A DNA stretch of 64,000 bases, from the NCBI RefSeq assembly GCF_006715975.1, contig NZ_VFOF01000001.1, positions 754,001 through 818,000 of the forward strand, read 5' to 3'. The stretch comes from Zymomonas mobilis. GTDB taxonomy: Bacteria > Pseudomonadota > Alphaproteobacteria > Sphingomonadales > Sphingomonadaceae. Within the stretch, counting starts at the first letter, position 1. Every line of letters begins with the position of its first letter. Made by a program: the position numbers and the translations under genes. Positions 27,963-39,360 of the stretch are shown here, one piece after another. A model generated the notes under the pieces. That model had not been told where the DNA came from. It did not search any database and worked only from the letters and a program-made list of their open reading frames with translations.

Positions 27963-29624
27963 TTAGATGGTGATCGTCAAATCACCCAATTTATCCGTTA
28001 ATTTGTTATTTTCCGCATAATCGACTGGGCAGGCGATAATGGAAATGCCATCATCAGCCAGTGCTTTTTCGATTACGGGCAATAACATGTCAGCGCTCGT
28101 GATTTCGTAGCCTTTGGCGCCAAAGCTTTCAGCATATTGAACGAAATTAGGATTGGTGAAGTCGACATCACGATGATGCTTTATTTCCAAATCCATTTTC
28201 CATTTGATAAGACCGTAAGCATCATCGACCCAAATCAGGACAACCAGCGGAATGTTTTCGCGGGTCGCGGTTTCGATTTCCTGTGAATTCATCAAGAAAG
28301 AACCGTCACCCATCACTGCCAGAACTTTCTGTTCAGGACAGGCTAGCTTGGCGGCTAAAGCACCCGGAAGAGCAAAAGCCATCGTCGAAAGACCATTGGA
28401 AATCAAGCAAGTGGACGGCTTCTGGGTTGGGTAAAGGCGAGCCATCCACATTTTGATAGCGCCGGTATCAGCCAGAACGATGTCGTCATCGCCCATCGCT
28501 TTTCGGATATCAGAAATAATCCGCTGTGGTTTCAGAGGGAAACTCTGATCATCAGCATTTCCGTCCAGTTCTTCTTTTTTGATTTGTTTGATTTTGGCGT
28601 GATTGTCGAATTTTGGGAAGGTTGTGTTTTTCAATCCGTCAATCAAGGCTTCTAAAGATTTATCAATATCGGCTTCGATCGCGATATCAACAGGATAGGC
28701 CGCATCAATATCTTCAGCAAAGTGATGAATATGAACAATCTTTTTGTCATGGGCCGGATTGATTTTTGACGGTGCAAATTCTTGCAATTCATAGCCAACC
28801 GACAAGATCACATCCGCTGCATCAAAAGCAAAATTTTCATAGTCACGACGCATGAAACCCGCCACGCCCAAAGCATTGGGATGGCGATCGGGAATAACGC
28901 CTTTAGCCATGAAGGTGGTTGCAACCGGAACATTCAACAGTTCAGACAAAGCAATAAGCTGCTTTGACGCATGGCTACGAGCAACGCCATGTCCGGCCAG
29001 AATGATCGGCTGTTTGGCTGTTTTGATCATATCGATCGCAGCAGCAACTTGATCGGCATCTGGTGCCGTTTTATGAACCGGATGAACCGTAATCGGCTTG
29101 AGATCGGCCGAGACATCGGATTCTTCGAGGTCCTGAGGCACAGCCAGATAAACGGCACCCGGGCGTTCCCGCTGTGCAAGATCAAAAGCTTTCCGCATCA
29201 TTTCCGGCACAGATGCCGGTGTTAGGATGGTGTCTGACCATTTGGTAACAGGAGCAAACATCGCCTGAAGATCAATATATTGATGCGATTCTTTATAGAT
29301 ACGGTTGAGGCCAACCTGAGCACTGATAGCGACCATAGGCGTGCTATCTGTTTGAGCATCGGCGACACCGAGTAAAAGATTGATAGCACCAGGCCCCAAA
29401 GTTGCGGTGCAAACACCGGCTTTCCCCGTGAGGCGACCATACATATCCGCCATAAAGGACGCACCCTGTTCATGGCGCACCAGAATAAAACGAATAGAGG
29501 AATCTGCCATTTCATCAATCAGGCGGATATTTTCTTCCCCCGGAATACCAAAAACATATTCGACGCCTTCGGCTTCAAGGCATTTAACTAACAGCTTCGC
29601 CACCGTAGACTTTGTATCAGACAT
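27963..29624 (-). CDS. Acetolactate synthase (AlsS-like, ThDP-dependent)
   Basis: 553 residues. Pyr domain with the catalytic Glu in RHEQGASFMADMYGR (about 50-64), central domain, and PP domain with the ThDP-magnesium motif GDGSFLMNSQEIETATR (about 440) followed by DDAYGLIKWKM. It condenses two pyruvates to acetolactate. The single-subunit form and the YGLIKWK pattern suggest the catabolic or stand-alone type rather than IlvB, but a role in valine/isoleucine synthesis or another ThDP reaction is not excluded. A decayed AEC transporter gene lies 64 bp upstream on the same strand. Confidence 0.85.
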   Translation of the reverse strand: MSDTKSTVAKLLVKCLEAEGVEYVFGIPGEENIRLIDEMADSSIRFILVRHEQGASFMADMYGRLTGKAGVCTATLGPGAINLLLGVADAQTDSTPMVAISAQVGLNRIYKESHQYIDLQAMFAPVTKWSDTILTPASVPEMMRKAFDLAQRERPGAVYLAVPQDLEESDVSADLKPITVHPVHKTAPDADQVAAAIDMIKTAKQPIILAGHGVARSHASKQLIALSELLNVPVATTFMAKGVIPDRHPNALGVAGFMRRDYENFAFDAADVILSVGYELQEFAPSKINPAHDKKIVHIHHFAEDIDAAYPVDIAIEADIDKSLEALIDGLKNTTFPKFDNHAKIKQIKKEELDGNADDQSFPLKPQRIISDIRKAMGDDDIVLADTGAIKMWMARLYPTQKPSTCLISNGLSTMAFALPGALAAKLACPEQKVLAVMGDGSFLMNSQEIETATRENIPLVVLIWVDDAYGLIKWKMDLEIKHHRDVDFTNPNFVQYAESFGAKGYEITSADMLLPVIEKALADDGISIIACPVDYAENNKLTDKLGDLTITI

Positions 29625-29688
29625 AAAAGAAAGAACCTTTTTGACGTAGCGTTTCCGATTCTGGAATGCCGGAGTTTCCTTACATAAT

Positions 29689-30635
29689 TTAACTGGCAGT
29701 TAGAAGAATAAATCCTCCCATAGAGATAATAGATAAAATTGTGCTAAAAAATAAAGTCGAAGCCATATCCCGTTCCATGAGTTGATATCGTATTGCGAGC
29801 ATGGTGGTAATGGCAGCGCTTGGTATAGCCATAGTGATTGTTGTCTGTTCAATGACAATGGATGGCATTTTATTTATCGACGCAAGAACCCATACCATTA
29901 TTGGAATAATAATATTTTTAGACAAAACTAATGATGCGACGATTTTATTTAAAATAACTTTATGTGAATATAAAATTATGCCTGATGAAAATAAGGCGAC
30001 GCCTCCGGTGGCCTTTCCCAAAAGCATTAAAGACGATTTTACTGTTTCTGGAAAAGGAATAGAGAGGAAAACAAAAGCCAACGCAAGAATAGGAGCAATC
30101 ACAATCGGTTCAGTAAAGGCATGAGCTAGATGATGAAAAAAAGAGCTACCCGTGGCTATTTTGCCAGTATCTGTTTTACGGGCATAAGCCGGTAAAAGCA
30201 TGATTGTGACAGGCACCTGCACAATATTCATCATCAGGCTACAAACGGAAACCAATAAGGTGCTACCCGAGCCAAATAGATGTCCCAAGACTGTAATACC
30301 AACAAAAGGGACAGCTGGCGCGCCAACAGAAAGAGAAATCAGCGCGGCTTCATTGAGAGGACGGCGGCAGACAAAATGGCTAATGGCTAAAGTTAAGAAA
30401 TATCCCCCGCCCATGGCACAGATCAGGATAGAAACCGCCGAACCTGATGATAAATTTGCGCTTTTGGGATTGATAGAATCCCAGAAAATAAGGTCATCGG
30501 TAAAGCATAGCGCAAGACCATCTTATTCAAGATAGCGGCCTGATTAGCTGTAAAATCGCCTCGCCATCCAGCAAAGAAACCTATCATCAAAGTAATTATA
30601 ATCGGTAGTAAAGCCGCTATAATAACTTCTAGCAT
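29689..30635 (-). pseudogene. AEC family (auxin efflux carrier/MdcF-like) transporter, frameshifted
   Basis: Two frames together make one AEC permease of the normal length of about 315 residues. The first, from ATG 30635, reads MLEVIIAALLPIIITLMIGF... to SIPKAQI and then meets a stop at 30423. The second frame, one base shifted, picks up at about 30455 with SSGSAVSILICAMGGGY and continues through nine or so membrane helices to 29689. A single missing base near 30448-30455 explains the break. Such carriers export or import carboxylates. Being 64 bp upstream of the acetolactate synthase gene suggests an original transport-metabolism pair. The alternative is a sequencing error. Confidence 0.85.
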
Positions 30636-30777
30636 AACTGTTTCCTTTGTCTGGCTTATGTCGGGTGTTCCGAATTTGGCGCGGAATTAATTCATATAAT
30701 AAAATTATCTTTTTCAGAAGGCTTTCGGGTTCAGGTATTGTTTGTGATCCACGACCGTCTGATGGTTTTTATAAAAA

Positions 30778-30806
30778 AGACGCCACCAGTAAAACTGATG
30801 GCGTCT
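30778..30806 (-). terminator. Rho-independent terminator of gfo
   Basis: AGACGCCACCAGT (30778-30790) pairs with ACTGATGGCGTCT (30794-30806), one mismatch, three-A loop. Read on the minus strand it is followed by TTTTTTATAAAAA. It isolates gfo from the AEC pseudogene. Confidence 0.9.
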
Positions 30807-30877
30807 TGTCAAACTTTGGATTTTCAAAAAACCGAAAAAGAAAAGTCTGTTTTAAACCTGATTTAGGTTAGTCGGGA

Positions 30878-32758
<1,881 letters not shown>

Positions 32759-32797
32759 TATCGATAAAAGATAAATGATATTTATCTTTTATCGATA
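32759..32797 (-). terminator. Long perfect-arm terminator downstream of trmFO
   Basis: An 18-bp perfect stem, TATCGATAAAAGATAAAT (32759-32776) with its complement at 32780-32797, closed by a GAT loop. Read on the minus strand it runs into ATTTTTTAT. It lies about 40 bp after the trmFO stop. The stem is AT-rich, so length rather than GC content gives the stability. Confidence 0.8.
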
Positions 32798-32833
32798 GCT
32801 GATCTTGCAGCAGAACAAAAAACCTAAAAAAGG

Positions 32834-34174
32834 CTATTGTTCCGCATGAGGTGCCTTCAAAAAAGCGTCTTCAGATATCCATTTATCCAAGGCCTGACGC
32901 GCCCTATCTGCCATCATCGCTTTACGCTGTTTTTTGGGATGCTTTTCTTCAATAGGTGGGAAAAGACCAAAATTAACATTCATTGGCTGGTAATGATCAG
33001 GATCTGCATTTTTCGTGATATGGCCTAATAAGGCACCCAAAGCGGTTTCAGCCGGAGGTAGCGGAACTTGCTGTTCAAGCTTATCAGCGGCGGTAAAGAT
33101 ACCTGCTAATAATCCAATAGAAGCGGATTCAATATAGCCTTCACAGCCAGTAATCTGACCTGCGAAACGAATATCTGTCCGTGTTTTGAGACGTAAATAT
33201 TCATCGAGCAGAACCGGAGAGCGAAGGAAGCTGTTCCGATGCATTCCGCCCAATCGAGCAAATTCAGCATTTTCTAACCCAGGGATCATTCTGAAAACAC
33301 GAATTTGTTCGGCATATTTTAATTTGGTTTGGAATCCGACCATATTCCAAAGCGTACCCAAGGCATTATCTTGCCGCAGCTGCACAGCGCCATAAGGCCA
33401 GCGGCCTGTTCTGGGATCATCAAGACCAACCGGTTTCATCGGCCCAAAACGTAATGTATCAACACCCCGTTCTGCCATGACTTCGACGGGCATACAGCCT
33501 TCAAAGTAAGGTGTGTCTTTTTCCCATTCGCGAAAGTCACCCTTTTCACCAGCTAACAAAGCCGCGTGGAAAGCGAGGTATTCTTCCTTGTTTAAAGGGC
33601 AGTTGATATAGTCATGGCCGTCACCTTTATCCCAGCGGGACTGGAACCATGCAATATCCATATTGATGCTTTCCCGATAAACAATCGGTGCGATCGCATC
33701 AAAAAAGGAGAGGGCATCCCGACCGGTTAAATCCGTGATAGCGTTGGCTAAATTGTCGGATGTCAGTGGACCGGATGCAATGATCGTTGTTTCATCAGGG
33801 ATCTGGTCAATCCGTTCACGATGAATTTCGATCAAAGGATGATTTTGTAATTTTTCTGTTACCGCTTCGGCAAAGCCTTCCCGATCAACGGCTAAAGCTG
33901 AACCTGCGGGCACCCGATGATGGTCGGCGACCTCCATAATCAGAGAACCCATCTTTCGCATCTCGGCATGTAATACGCCGACAGCATTACTGTTGGGATC
34001 ATCTGAACGGAAACTGTTGGAACAGACCAGTTCCGCCAATTTGTCGGTGCTATGCGCAGGCGTTTTTTCACGCCCACGCATTTCAAAAAGTTTAACCGGA
34101 ACTTGACGGGTGGCCAGTTGCCATGCGGCTTCTGAACCGGCAAGCCCCCCGCCGATAATATTGACAGGCTGCAT
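32834..34174 (-). CDS. trmFO: Methylenetetrahydrofolate-tRNA-(uracil-5-)-methyltransferase
   Basis: 446 residues from ATG 34174 (a TTG two codons earlier is less likely). FAD-binding [11 protein letters not shown] at the N-terminus, then the family motif [16 protein letters not shown] at about 49-64, [15 protein letters not shown] at about 250, and [12 protein letters not shown]. It methylates U54 in the T loop of tRNA using methylene-THF and FADH2, the folate route used by many alphaproteobacteria instead of TrmA. It begins about 50 bp after gyrA on the same strand and is likely co-transcribed. Confidence 0.95.
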   Translation of the reverse strand: MQPVNIIGGGLAGSEAAWQLATRQVPVKLFEMRGREKTPAHSTDKLAELVCSNSFRSDDPNSNAVGVLHAEMRKMGSLIMEVADHHRVPAGSALAVDREGFAEAVTEKLQNHPLIEIHRERIDQIPDETTIIASGPLTSDNLANAITDLTGRDALSFFDAIAPIVYRESINMDIAWFQSRWDKGDGHDYINCPLNKEEYLAFHAALLAGEKGDFREWEKDTPYFEGCMPVEVMAERGVDTLRFGPMKPVGLDDPRTGRWPYGAVQLRQDNALGTLWNMVGFQTKLKYAEQIRVFRMIPGLENAEFARLGGMHRNSFLRSPVLLDEYLRLKTRTDIRFAGQITGCEGYIESASIGLLAGIFTAADKLEQQVPLPPAETALGALLGHITKNADPDHYQPMNVNFGLFPPIEEKHPKKQRKAMMADRARQALDKWISEDAFLKAPHAEQ

Positions 34175-34224
34175 TATCAAAATTCACTTATTCTTATAAT
34201 GGACAGATAAGCCTTATATCCGGC

Positions 34225-36915
34225 CTATGCTTCCTCGTTCGGGCTGTCCGAAGCGGTATCGTCTTCGTCATTGCTATCATCGCTAATCCGAGCGGCAGAG
34301 ACCACTTGTTCGCCATCGGCAACATTAAAGATGGTAACACCCTGTGTATTCCGACCTGCAATCCGAATATCATTTACGGTCGTGCGGATCAGTTTTGCCT
34401 GATCAGTCACCAGCATCAATTGATCTCCGTCATGAGCGGGGAAACTTGCAACCACTGACCCGTTTCGTTCCGAAGTTTCGATATTGGTGATACCCTGACC
34501 ACCTCGATTACTGCGGCGGTATTCATGGGAAGATGTACGTTTCCCAAAACCATTCGCGGTAACAGTTAAAATGAAGTCTTCGGCATCTTCGAAGTCTTTT
34601 ATCTTTTCAGGGGATAATTCGGCCGGAGCTGGATCCGTTTTCCATGCAGCAGAACGAAGATATTTATCGCGATCTTCTGTAGTCGTTTCAAAACCACGCA
34701 GAGTTGAAAGCGAGATAACTTCGTCACCATCCTTTAACGTAATACCGCGAACACCAGTTGAAGTCCGGCTTTGGAAAACTCTGACATCGGTTGCCGCAAA
34801 ACGAATGGCTTTACCGTTGCGCGTTGCAAGAAGTACATCATCATTTTCAGAAAGAAGCGTGACGCCAATCAAACGATCATCATCACCTTCTTCGAAGCGG
34901 ATGGCGAATTTTCCGTTGCTAGGCACATTGGTGAAGGCATCCATTGAGTTCCGCCGCACGCTGCCTTTTGCCGTCGTGAACAGAACATGCAGATTGCCCC
35001 ATTCGGCTTCATCTTCTGGCAAGGGCAAGACGGTAGAGATCACTTCACCTTCGGCCAAAGGCAAAAGGTTAACCATCGGACGGCCTCGTGCCTGCGGTGC
35101 GCCTTCCGGCAATCTCCATACTTTCAGGCGATATACTTTGCCGTGATTAGAGAAAAACAGAACCGGCGTATGGGTGCAGGTAACAAAAAGATTGGTGACC
35201 GCATCTTCTTCTTTGGTCGCCATGCCAGAGCGGCCTTTACCGCCACGATTTTGGGTGCGGAAAGTATCCAGCGGCGTGCGTTTGATATAGCCGCCATGGG
35301 TTACCGTGACGACCATCTCTTCACGTTCGATCAGGTCTTCGTCTTCGATGGCATCGCTGGCCGCTACAATTTCGGTACGACGCGGAGTCGCGAATTGAGC
35401 TTCGATTGCGTCGAATTCTTCAACCATGATTTCATAAAGGCGTTCGCGATTACGCAAAACCTCAAGAAGTTCACTGATGGAGATTGCCAGTTTTTTCAGC
35501 TCTTCACCGATTTGGTCACGACCCAAAGCCGTAAGACGGCTGAGACGTAAAGCCAGAATGGCATCTACCTGAGCTTTTGAAAGGGTATAAAGTCCGACTT
35601 CTTCGAACTCTTCGACCGCCTCGACAAGCTTGATATAGGGTAAAACGTCATTTACCGGCCATTCGCGGGCTGAAAGCTCACTATGCGCTTCTGCTGGTGT
35701 CGGAGCAGCACGAATGATGCGGACAACTTCATCAAGATTGGTGACCGCGATCACCATACCTAACAATAGATGTGCCCGTTCCCGCGCTTTAAAGAGGTCG
35801 TATTTAGAACGACGAGTAATGACTTCTTCGCGGAACTGAACAAAGGCTGCAATGATGTCCTTGAGAGACATCGTTTCAGGACGGCCACCATTCAATGCCA
35901 GCATATTGGCAGGGAAACTGCTTTGTGCAGGTGTATGGCGCCAAAGTTGGTTCAGAACGACATCGGGCGTTGCGTCGCGTTTCAGGTCAATAACAACCCG
36001 AACACCTTCGCGGTTGGATTCATCGCGGATATCGCTGATGCCTTCAACACGCTTGTCTTTCGCAGCCTCGGCAATTTTCTCAACGAGGGCGCTTTTACCG
36101 ACCTGATAAGGAATTTCGGTTAAAACGATCGAACGGCGATCGCCATGCTTTTCTTCGATGTTGTAACGGGAGCGAATAATGATCGAACCCCGTCCAGTCT
36201 GATAGGCCGACCTTGCACCACCCTGACCAAGCATGACCCCACCCGTCGGGAAATCAGGTCCCGGAACAAGACGAATAAGGTCTTCGATAGAAACAGCGGG
36301 ATCAGCTATATAGGCGCGGCAAGCCGCCAAAACTTCGCCCAGATTATGAGGCGGAATATTGGTGGCCATACCAACCGCAATACCACCAGCACCATTAACC
36401 AGAAGATTAGGAAAACGAGCAGGTAAAACCTGTGGTTCTTGCCGTGATCCATCATAGTTTGGCGAGAAATTGACCGTGTCCCGATCAATATCTGCGAGAA
36501 GCATCATCGCTGCCGGAGACAGGCGTGCTTCCGTATAACGCATGGCGGCTGGACCATCAGGGTCCATAGAACCGAAATTTCCCTGACCGTCTATAAGGGG
36601 AACGCGCATTGACCAGTCTTGGGTCAGACGAGCCAAGGCCATGTAAATCGCGGAATCGCCATGAGGATGGAAATTACCCATCACTTCACCGACGATTTTT
36701 GCCGATTTACGATAGGGATGCCCCGGAACGAAACCGCCTTCCTGTGACGCGAACAGAATACGTCTGTGCACAGGTTTTAACCCGTCGCGAACATCAGGTA
36801 AGGCACGGGATACAATGACAGACATGGCATAGTCGAGATAACTCGACTTCATTTCATCAATGATAGAAACAGGTGAAATATCGTTGGTGTCTGTGGACGG
36901 CAATACGCTGGCCAA
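34225..36915 (-). CDS. gyrA: DNA gyrase subunit A
   Basis: About 896 residues. Catalytic core begins [24 protein letters not shown]; the active-site Tyr is in AAMRYTEAR (about residue 127). Six beta-pinwheel repeats form the C-terminal DNA-wrapping domain, including the GyrA box QNRGGKG. An acidic tail ([11 protein letters not shown]) follows. I chose TTG 36915, which has GGAAG about 10 nt upstream; the open frame runs to GTG 37035, but that stretch forms two strong hairpins and has no family resemblance. The quinolone region reads [11 protein letters not shown]: Ser is kept at E. coli position 83, but position 87, normally Asp or Glu, is Met (codon at 36640-36642). It introduces negative supercoils with GyrB, which is not in the window. 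Confidence 0.95.
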   Translation of the reverse strand: MASVLPSTDTNDISPVSIIDEMKSSYLDYAMSVIVSRALPDVRDGLKPVHRRILFASQEGGFVPGHPYRKSAKIVGEVMGNFHPHGDSAIYMALARLTQDWSMRVPLIDGQGNFGSMDPDGPAAMRYTEARLSPAAMMLLADIDRDTVNFSPNYDGSRQEPQVLPARFPNLLVNGAGGIAVGMATNIPPHNLGEVLAACRAYIADPAVSIEDLIRLVPGPDFPTGGVMLGQGGARSAYQTGRGSIIIRSRYNIEEKHGDRRSIVLTEIPYQVGKSALVEKIAEAAKDKRVEGISDIRDESNREGVRVVIDLKRDATPDVVLNQLWRHTPAQSSFPANMLALNGGRPETMSLKDIIAAFVQFREEVITRRSKYDLFKARERAHLLLGMVIAVTNLDEVVRIIRAAPTPAEAHSELSAREWPVNDVLPYIKLVEAVEEFEEVGLYTLSKAQVDAILALRLSRLTALGRDQIGEELKKLAISISELLEVLRNRERLYEIMVEEFDAIEAQFATPRRTEIVAASDAIEDEDLIEREEMVVTVTHGGYIKRTPLDTFRTQNRGGKGRSGMATKEEDAVTNLFVTCTHTPVLFFSNHGKVYRLKVWRLPEGAPQARGRPMVNLLPLAEGEVISTVLPLPEDEAEWGNLHVLFTTAKGSVRRNSMDAFTNVPSNGKFAIRFEEGDDDRLIGVTLLSENDDVLLATRNGKAIRFAATDVRVFQSRTSTGVRGITLKDGDEVISLSTLRGFETTTEDRDKYLRSAAWKTDPAPAELSPEKIKDFEDAEDFILTVTANGFGKRTSSHEYRRSNRGGQGITNIETSERNGSVVASFPAHDGDQLMLVTDQAKLIRTTVNDIRIAGRNTQGVTIFNVADGEQVVSAARISDDSNDEDDTASDSPNEEA

Positions 36916-36967
36916 GGGATCATATCTTCCGATTAAGTGGACATAAATAGGCGTCTGGGAAACGCTT

Positions 36968-37033
36968 GCCTTCTTGTAACGTAAGAAGGCTTTCGGCGCC
37001 ACCCCACATAGTGAAGAATAGGCACCGAAAGCC
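36968..37033 (-). promoter_or_regulatory. Tandem hairpins in the ohr-gyrA gap
   Basis: Read on the minus strand, GGCTTTCGGTGCC (37033-37021) pairs with GGCGCCGAAAGCC (37000-36988). Then GCCTTCTT (36990-36983) pairs with AAGAAGGC (36975-36968). The two stems share three bases (36988-36990), so they cannot both form fully. The first is followed by TTCTT and could terminate ohr; the pair could also be a leader controlling gyrA. They argue that 36916-37035 is untranslated. Confidence 0.6.
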
Positions 37034-37069
37034 ACATAAATCTATAAAAATGAAGAAAAATCAATCCTG

Positions 37070-37495
37070 TCAGAGGATTTTTAGGCCAACATCGACATTA
37101 TTTCTGGTTGCATTGGAATAGGGGCAGACCTGATGAGCGGTGTCGACCAGTTTTTTGGCATCTTCTTTCGAAATACCCGGCAGCTTGATCGAAAGCTCAG
37201 CCGTAATACCAAAACCACCTTCTGAGCGAGGGCCTATACCGATCGTGGCTTCAACCGTTGCGTCTTTTGGAACAGTCAAATCGAGTTTTGGAGCAACAGC
37301 CTTCATCGCGCCGAGAAAACAGGCGGCATAACCCGTAGCAAAAAGCTGCTCTGGATTATTACCTTCACCACCTGGGCCACCCAATTCTTTGGGCACGGTC
37401 ATTTTGATATCCAAAGAACCGTCTGTTGTGCGGGAACGGCCGTCGCGGCCTCCGGTTGCTATCGCGGTGGCATGATATTTGGCATCAACAGGCAT
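37070..37495 (-). CDS. ohr: Organic hydroperoxide resistance protein Ohr
   Basis: 141 residues, OsmC/Ohr family. The redox pair is in GYAACFLGAM (Cys about 60) and HQVCPYSNATRNN (Cys about 124), with the usual Arg in the N-terminal GRSRTTDGSLDI. It reduces organic hydroperoxides using lipoylated proteins as electron donors. No OhrR regulator gene is adjacent. It lies directly upstream of gyrA in the same orientation, with a structured gap between. Confidence 0.94.
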   Translation of the reverse strand: MPVDAKYHATAIATGGRDGRSRTTDGSLDIKMTVPKELGGPGGEGNNPEQLFATGYAACFLGAMKAVAPKLDLTVPKDATVEATIGIGPRSEGGFGITAELSIKLPGISKEDAKKLVDTAHQVCPYSNATRNNVDVGLKIL

Positions 37496-37733
37496 GGATA
37501 TACTCCTTCATTCTTTGAAAGGCAGAATAACAATAGATCTGCCCTTATTGATGAAAACGCGGCTCTCTTTTTCAAGAAACGGTTTCATTTCTCATCAGCC
37601 AGAACCATCCCTGACTGTGACTTCATTTTACCAACGCCCGAGACGGATTCTATTTCCCTGATTTTTAAATTTTTATTTTTAAAAGAAGGAATAAGGAAAA
37701 GAAGGCTTCAGGGATAATTATGATTTTTATAAA

Positions 37734-37775
37734 TTCTCTATCAGGCAATAAAGGGAATTATGGCCTGATAGAGAA
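37734..37775 (-). terminator. Hairpin downstream of yfdX, in the ohr-yfdX gap
   Basis: TTCTCTATCAGGC (37734-37746) pairs with GCCTGATAGAGAA (37763-37775) as a perfect 13-bp stem with a 16-nt loop. On the minus strand it is followed by TTTATAAAAATC, giving a modest U tract about 20 bp after the yfdX stop. The rest of the 37496-37795 gap holds the ohr promoter and nothing else I recognise. Confidence 0.7.
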
Positions 37776-37795
37776 AAATGAACATAATTTGGAAA

Positions 37796-38524
37796 TTAGC
37801 CTTTTTTCTGTGCCGTTTTTGTATGACGGACGGTGGCATTTTTAGATGTTGGCATAGCGGTTTCGATATCATCATCAGAGACGAAAACGAGGCTGTCCAT
37901 CAAGCGATTAATGGCCTGTGATGCTTCTTGCGCTTTGTTATTTTTGGCAAGATCAATTGCTTGATTGATAGCTTTTTGGGTCTGTTCAAGAGGCGCAAGA
38001 GCGACAATAAAATCGGTATCTTCGCCGACAACCTTCATGGTTTCGACAACTTCGTGCCGCTGACCGGATTTCAGTTGACTATTCGCGGTTGCCACGGCGG
38101 TTTTCTTTTCAGGGGCGAGTTCTTCACCCACAATAAATTCACCACCGACTGGAATCCATGTGGCTTGTGCTGTTAACGCTGTGTGAGAAGCTGAAACAGG
38201 ATGTTGTGGGGCAGGGTGCAGATTATCTTCAGCCGCAATGAATTTTTTGCGAGCATTACCGGCGGCAACAAGACGTTTTGATGCAGTATGCAATATTGGA
38301 AGCGCCGCCGTTGCTTGACCGGAATCTAGAATATGTTTGGCCTGAAGAATATCGACCATGGCATATTGGCCGTCTTCGGATAGATGATTTAAGGCACGAT
38401 CGGCCTTATGTTCTTCCCATTTTGTATGAATAGAATGAAGCGACGATGAGGCTGTTGTTGAGGCAGCTAAACCCGGTGTGGCAATCAGAATCGCTAAAGC
38501 AGCAGATGGAGTGAAAAACCGCAT
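37796..38524 (-). CDS. YfdX family periplasmic protein
   Basis: 242 residues from ATG 38524, preceded by GGGAAAG; a longer reading to 38557 has no site. Signal peptide at residues 1-20 (FFTPSAALAILIATPGLAAS). The YfdX core is recognisable: ILQAKHILDSGQATAALPIL, WIPVGGEFIVGEELAPEKK and FIVALAPLEQTQKAINQA. In enterobacteria YfdX belongs to an acid- and multidrug-stress regulon and has chaperone-like behaviour; its role here is unknown. It is monocistronic. Confidence 0.82.
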   Translation of the reverse strand: MRFFTPSAALAILIATPGLAASTTASSSLHSIHTKWEEHKADRALNHLSEDGQYAMVDILQAKHILDSGQATAALPILHTASKRLVAAGNARKKFIAAEDNLHPAPQHPVSASHTALTAQATWIPVGGEFIVGEELAPEKKTAVATANSQLKSGQRHEVVETMKVVGEDTDFIVALAPLEQTQKAINQAIDLAKNNKAQEASQAINRLMDSLVFVSDDDIETAMPTSKNATVRHTKTAQKKG

Positions 38525-39058
38525 AATATTTTCTTTCCCGATTTCCTCCATCCTCATTGTTTGCCTATTTATTTCTCATAGTAAGAATTTCAAGAAAGAT
38601 TTAAAATAAATATAGAATACAGTAACATCTAATTATAAATTTATCTTTATTTTTCAGTAGTATAATTTTTGTTTTTTAGTAAAATTTTTGAAATTTGTTT
38701 TTTATATTAAAGTTTGTTTTCTTTGATTTTTATGAAATTAAATAATTTTTTAAAATTATTTTTTAAAGATAAGCAATAAATTTATTACATAGAGATTACC
38801 AACCAAAAGCCCTCATCATAAAAAACTATGGCAGCAATGCGTTTTGAAAAAAAAGATATTCAAGAATAAAAAAATTGATGGTTGTACGGGCGGAATAATA
38901 AAAGCGCTGTCTCTTTCTTTGTGTTTTTGCTTCAACGAAAAACCGCCAAATTTCGGGATTTTTGAAGAAAAAAAGACAAGTGTTTTGTTTTTTTTGAAAA
39001 AAATAGAAAAAAAGGCTTGCATGGTTGGTCATTTGTCAATAGAAGCCGCTTCCACGGA
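38525..39058. other. Very AT-rich gap before tRNA-Val
   Basis: About 530 bp, dominated by runs of A or T of 5-9 bases, with no credible gene. Overlapping frames at 38816-39068 are low-complexity Lys/Phe products. A possible tRNA promoter lies at its end: TTGCAT (39017-39022), 17 bp, TAGAAG (39040-39045), 13 bp before the tRNA. Confidence 0.45.
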
Positions 39059-39133
39059 GGACGCGTAGCTCAGTGGTAGAGCACTGTGTTGACATCGCAG
39101 GGGTCGCAAGTTCAATCCTTGCCGCGTCCACCA
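39059..39133 (+). tRNA. tRNA-Val(GAC)
   Basis: 75 nt with encoded CCA. Acceptor stem GGACGCG pairs with CGCGTCC, discriminator A. D arm AGCTCAGTGGTAGAGCA; anticodon loop TTGACAT with anticodon GAC; T arm GCAAGTTCAATCCTTGC. A terminator follows 34 bp downstream. Confidence 0.96.
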
Positions 39134-39166
39134 TCTTTACCTCCTTGGGGAAGCTAAAAAATCAGG

Positions 39167-39199
39167 CAGCCTTACTATTCAGTAAAGGCTGTTTTTTTA
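39167..39199 (+). terminator. Terminator of tRNA-Val
   Basis: CAGCCTTACT (39167-39176) pairs with AGTAAAGGCTG (39181-39191) with one bulged A, followed by seven T. The next about 160 bp, up to the helicase stop at 39361, hold only a 7-bp inverted repeat (ACTACGG at 39246-39252 and CCGTAGT at 39279-39285). Confidence 0.85.
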
Positions 39200-39360
39200 T
39201 GCCTACAGCAAAACATCTCCAATAAAATAGCATTTGGTAGCTCTGACTACGGGGTATGCCTAATCTTTGTATCCAAGACCGTAGTGATGCCGATTATACG
39301 TTGGACTTTGAGAACAAAATTTGGGCTGAGGGTAGGGTTACGATATACCGTCTTGCTAAC

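Noticed and set aside
30647-30871. Small plus-strand ORF between gfo and the AEC gene
   Set aside because: It runs through the gfo terminator hairpin and has no family resemblance.
36916-37035. GyrA N-terminal extension from GTG 37035
   Set aside because: The extra 40 residues do not resemble GyrA, and the DNA forms two strong hairpins; TTG 36915 with GGAAG upstream is a better start.
38816-39068. Small Lys/Phe-rich ORFs before tRNA-Val
   Set aside because: They are translations of A and T homopolymer runs, overlap in several frames and have no ribosome binding site.
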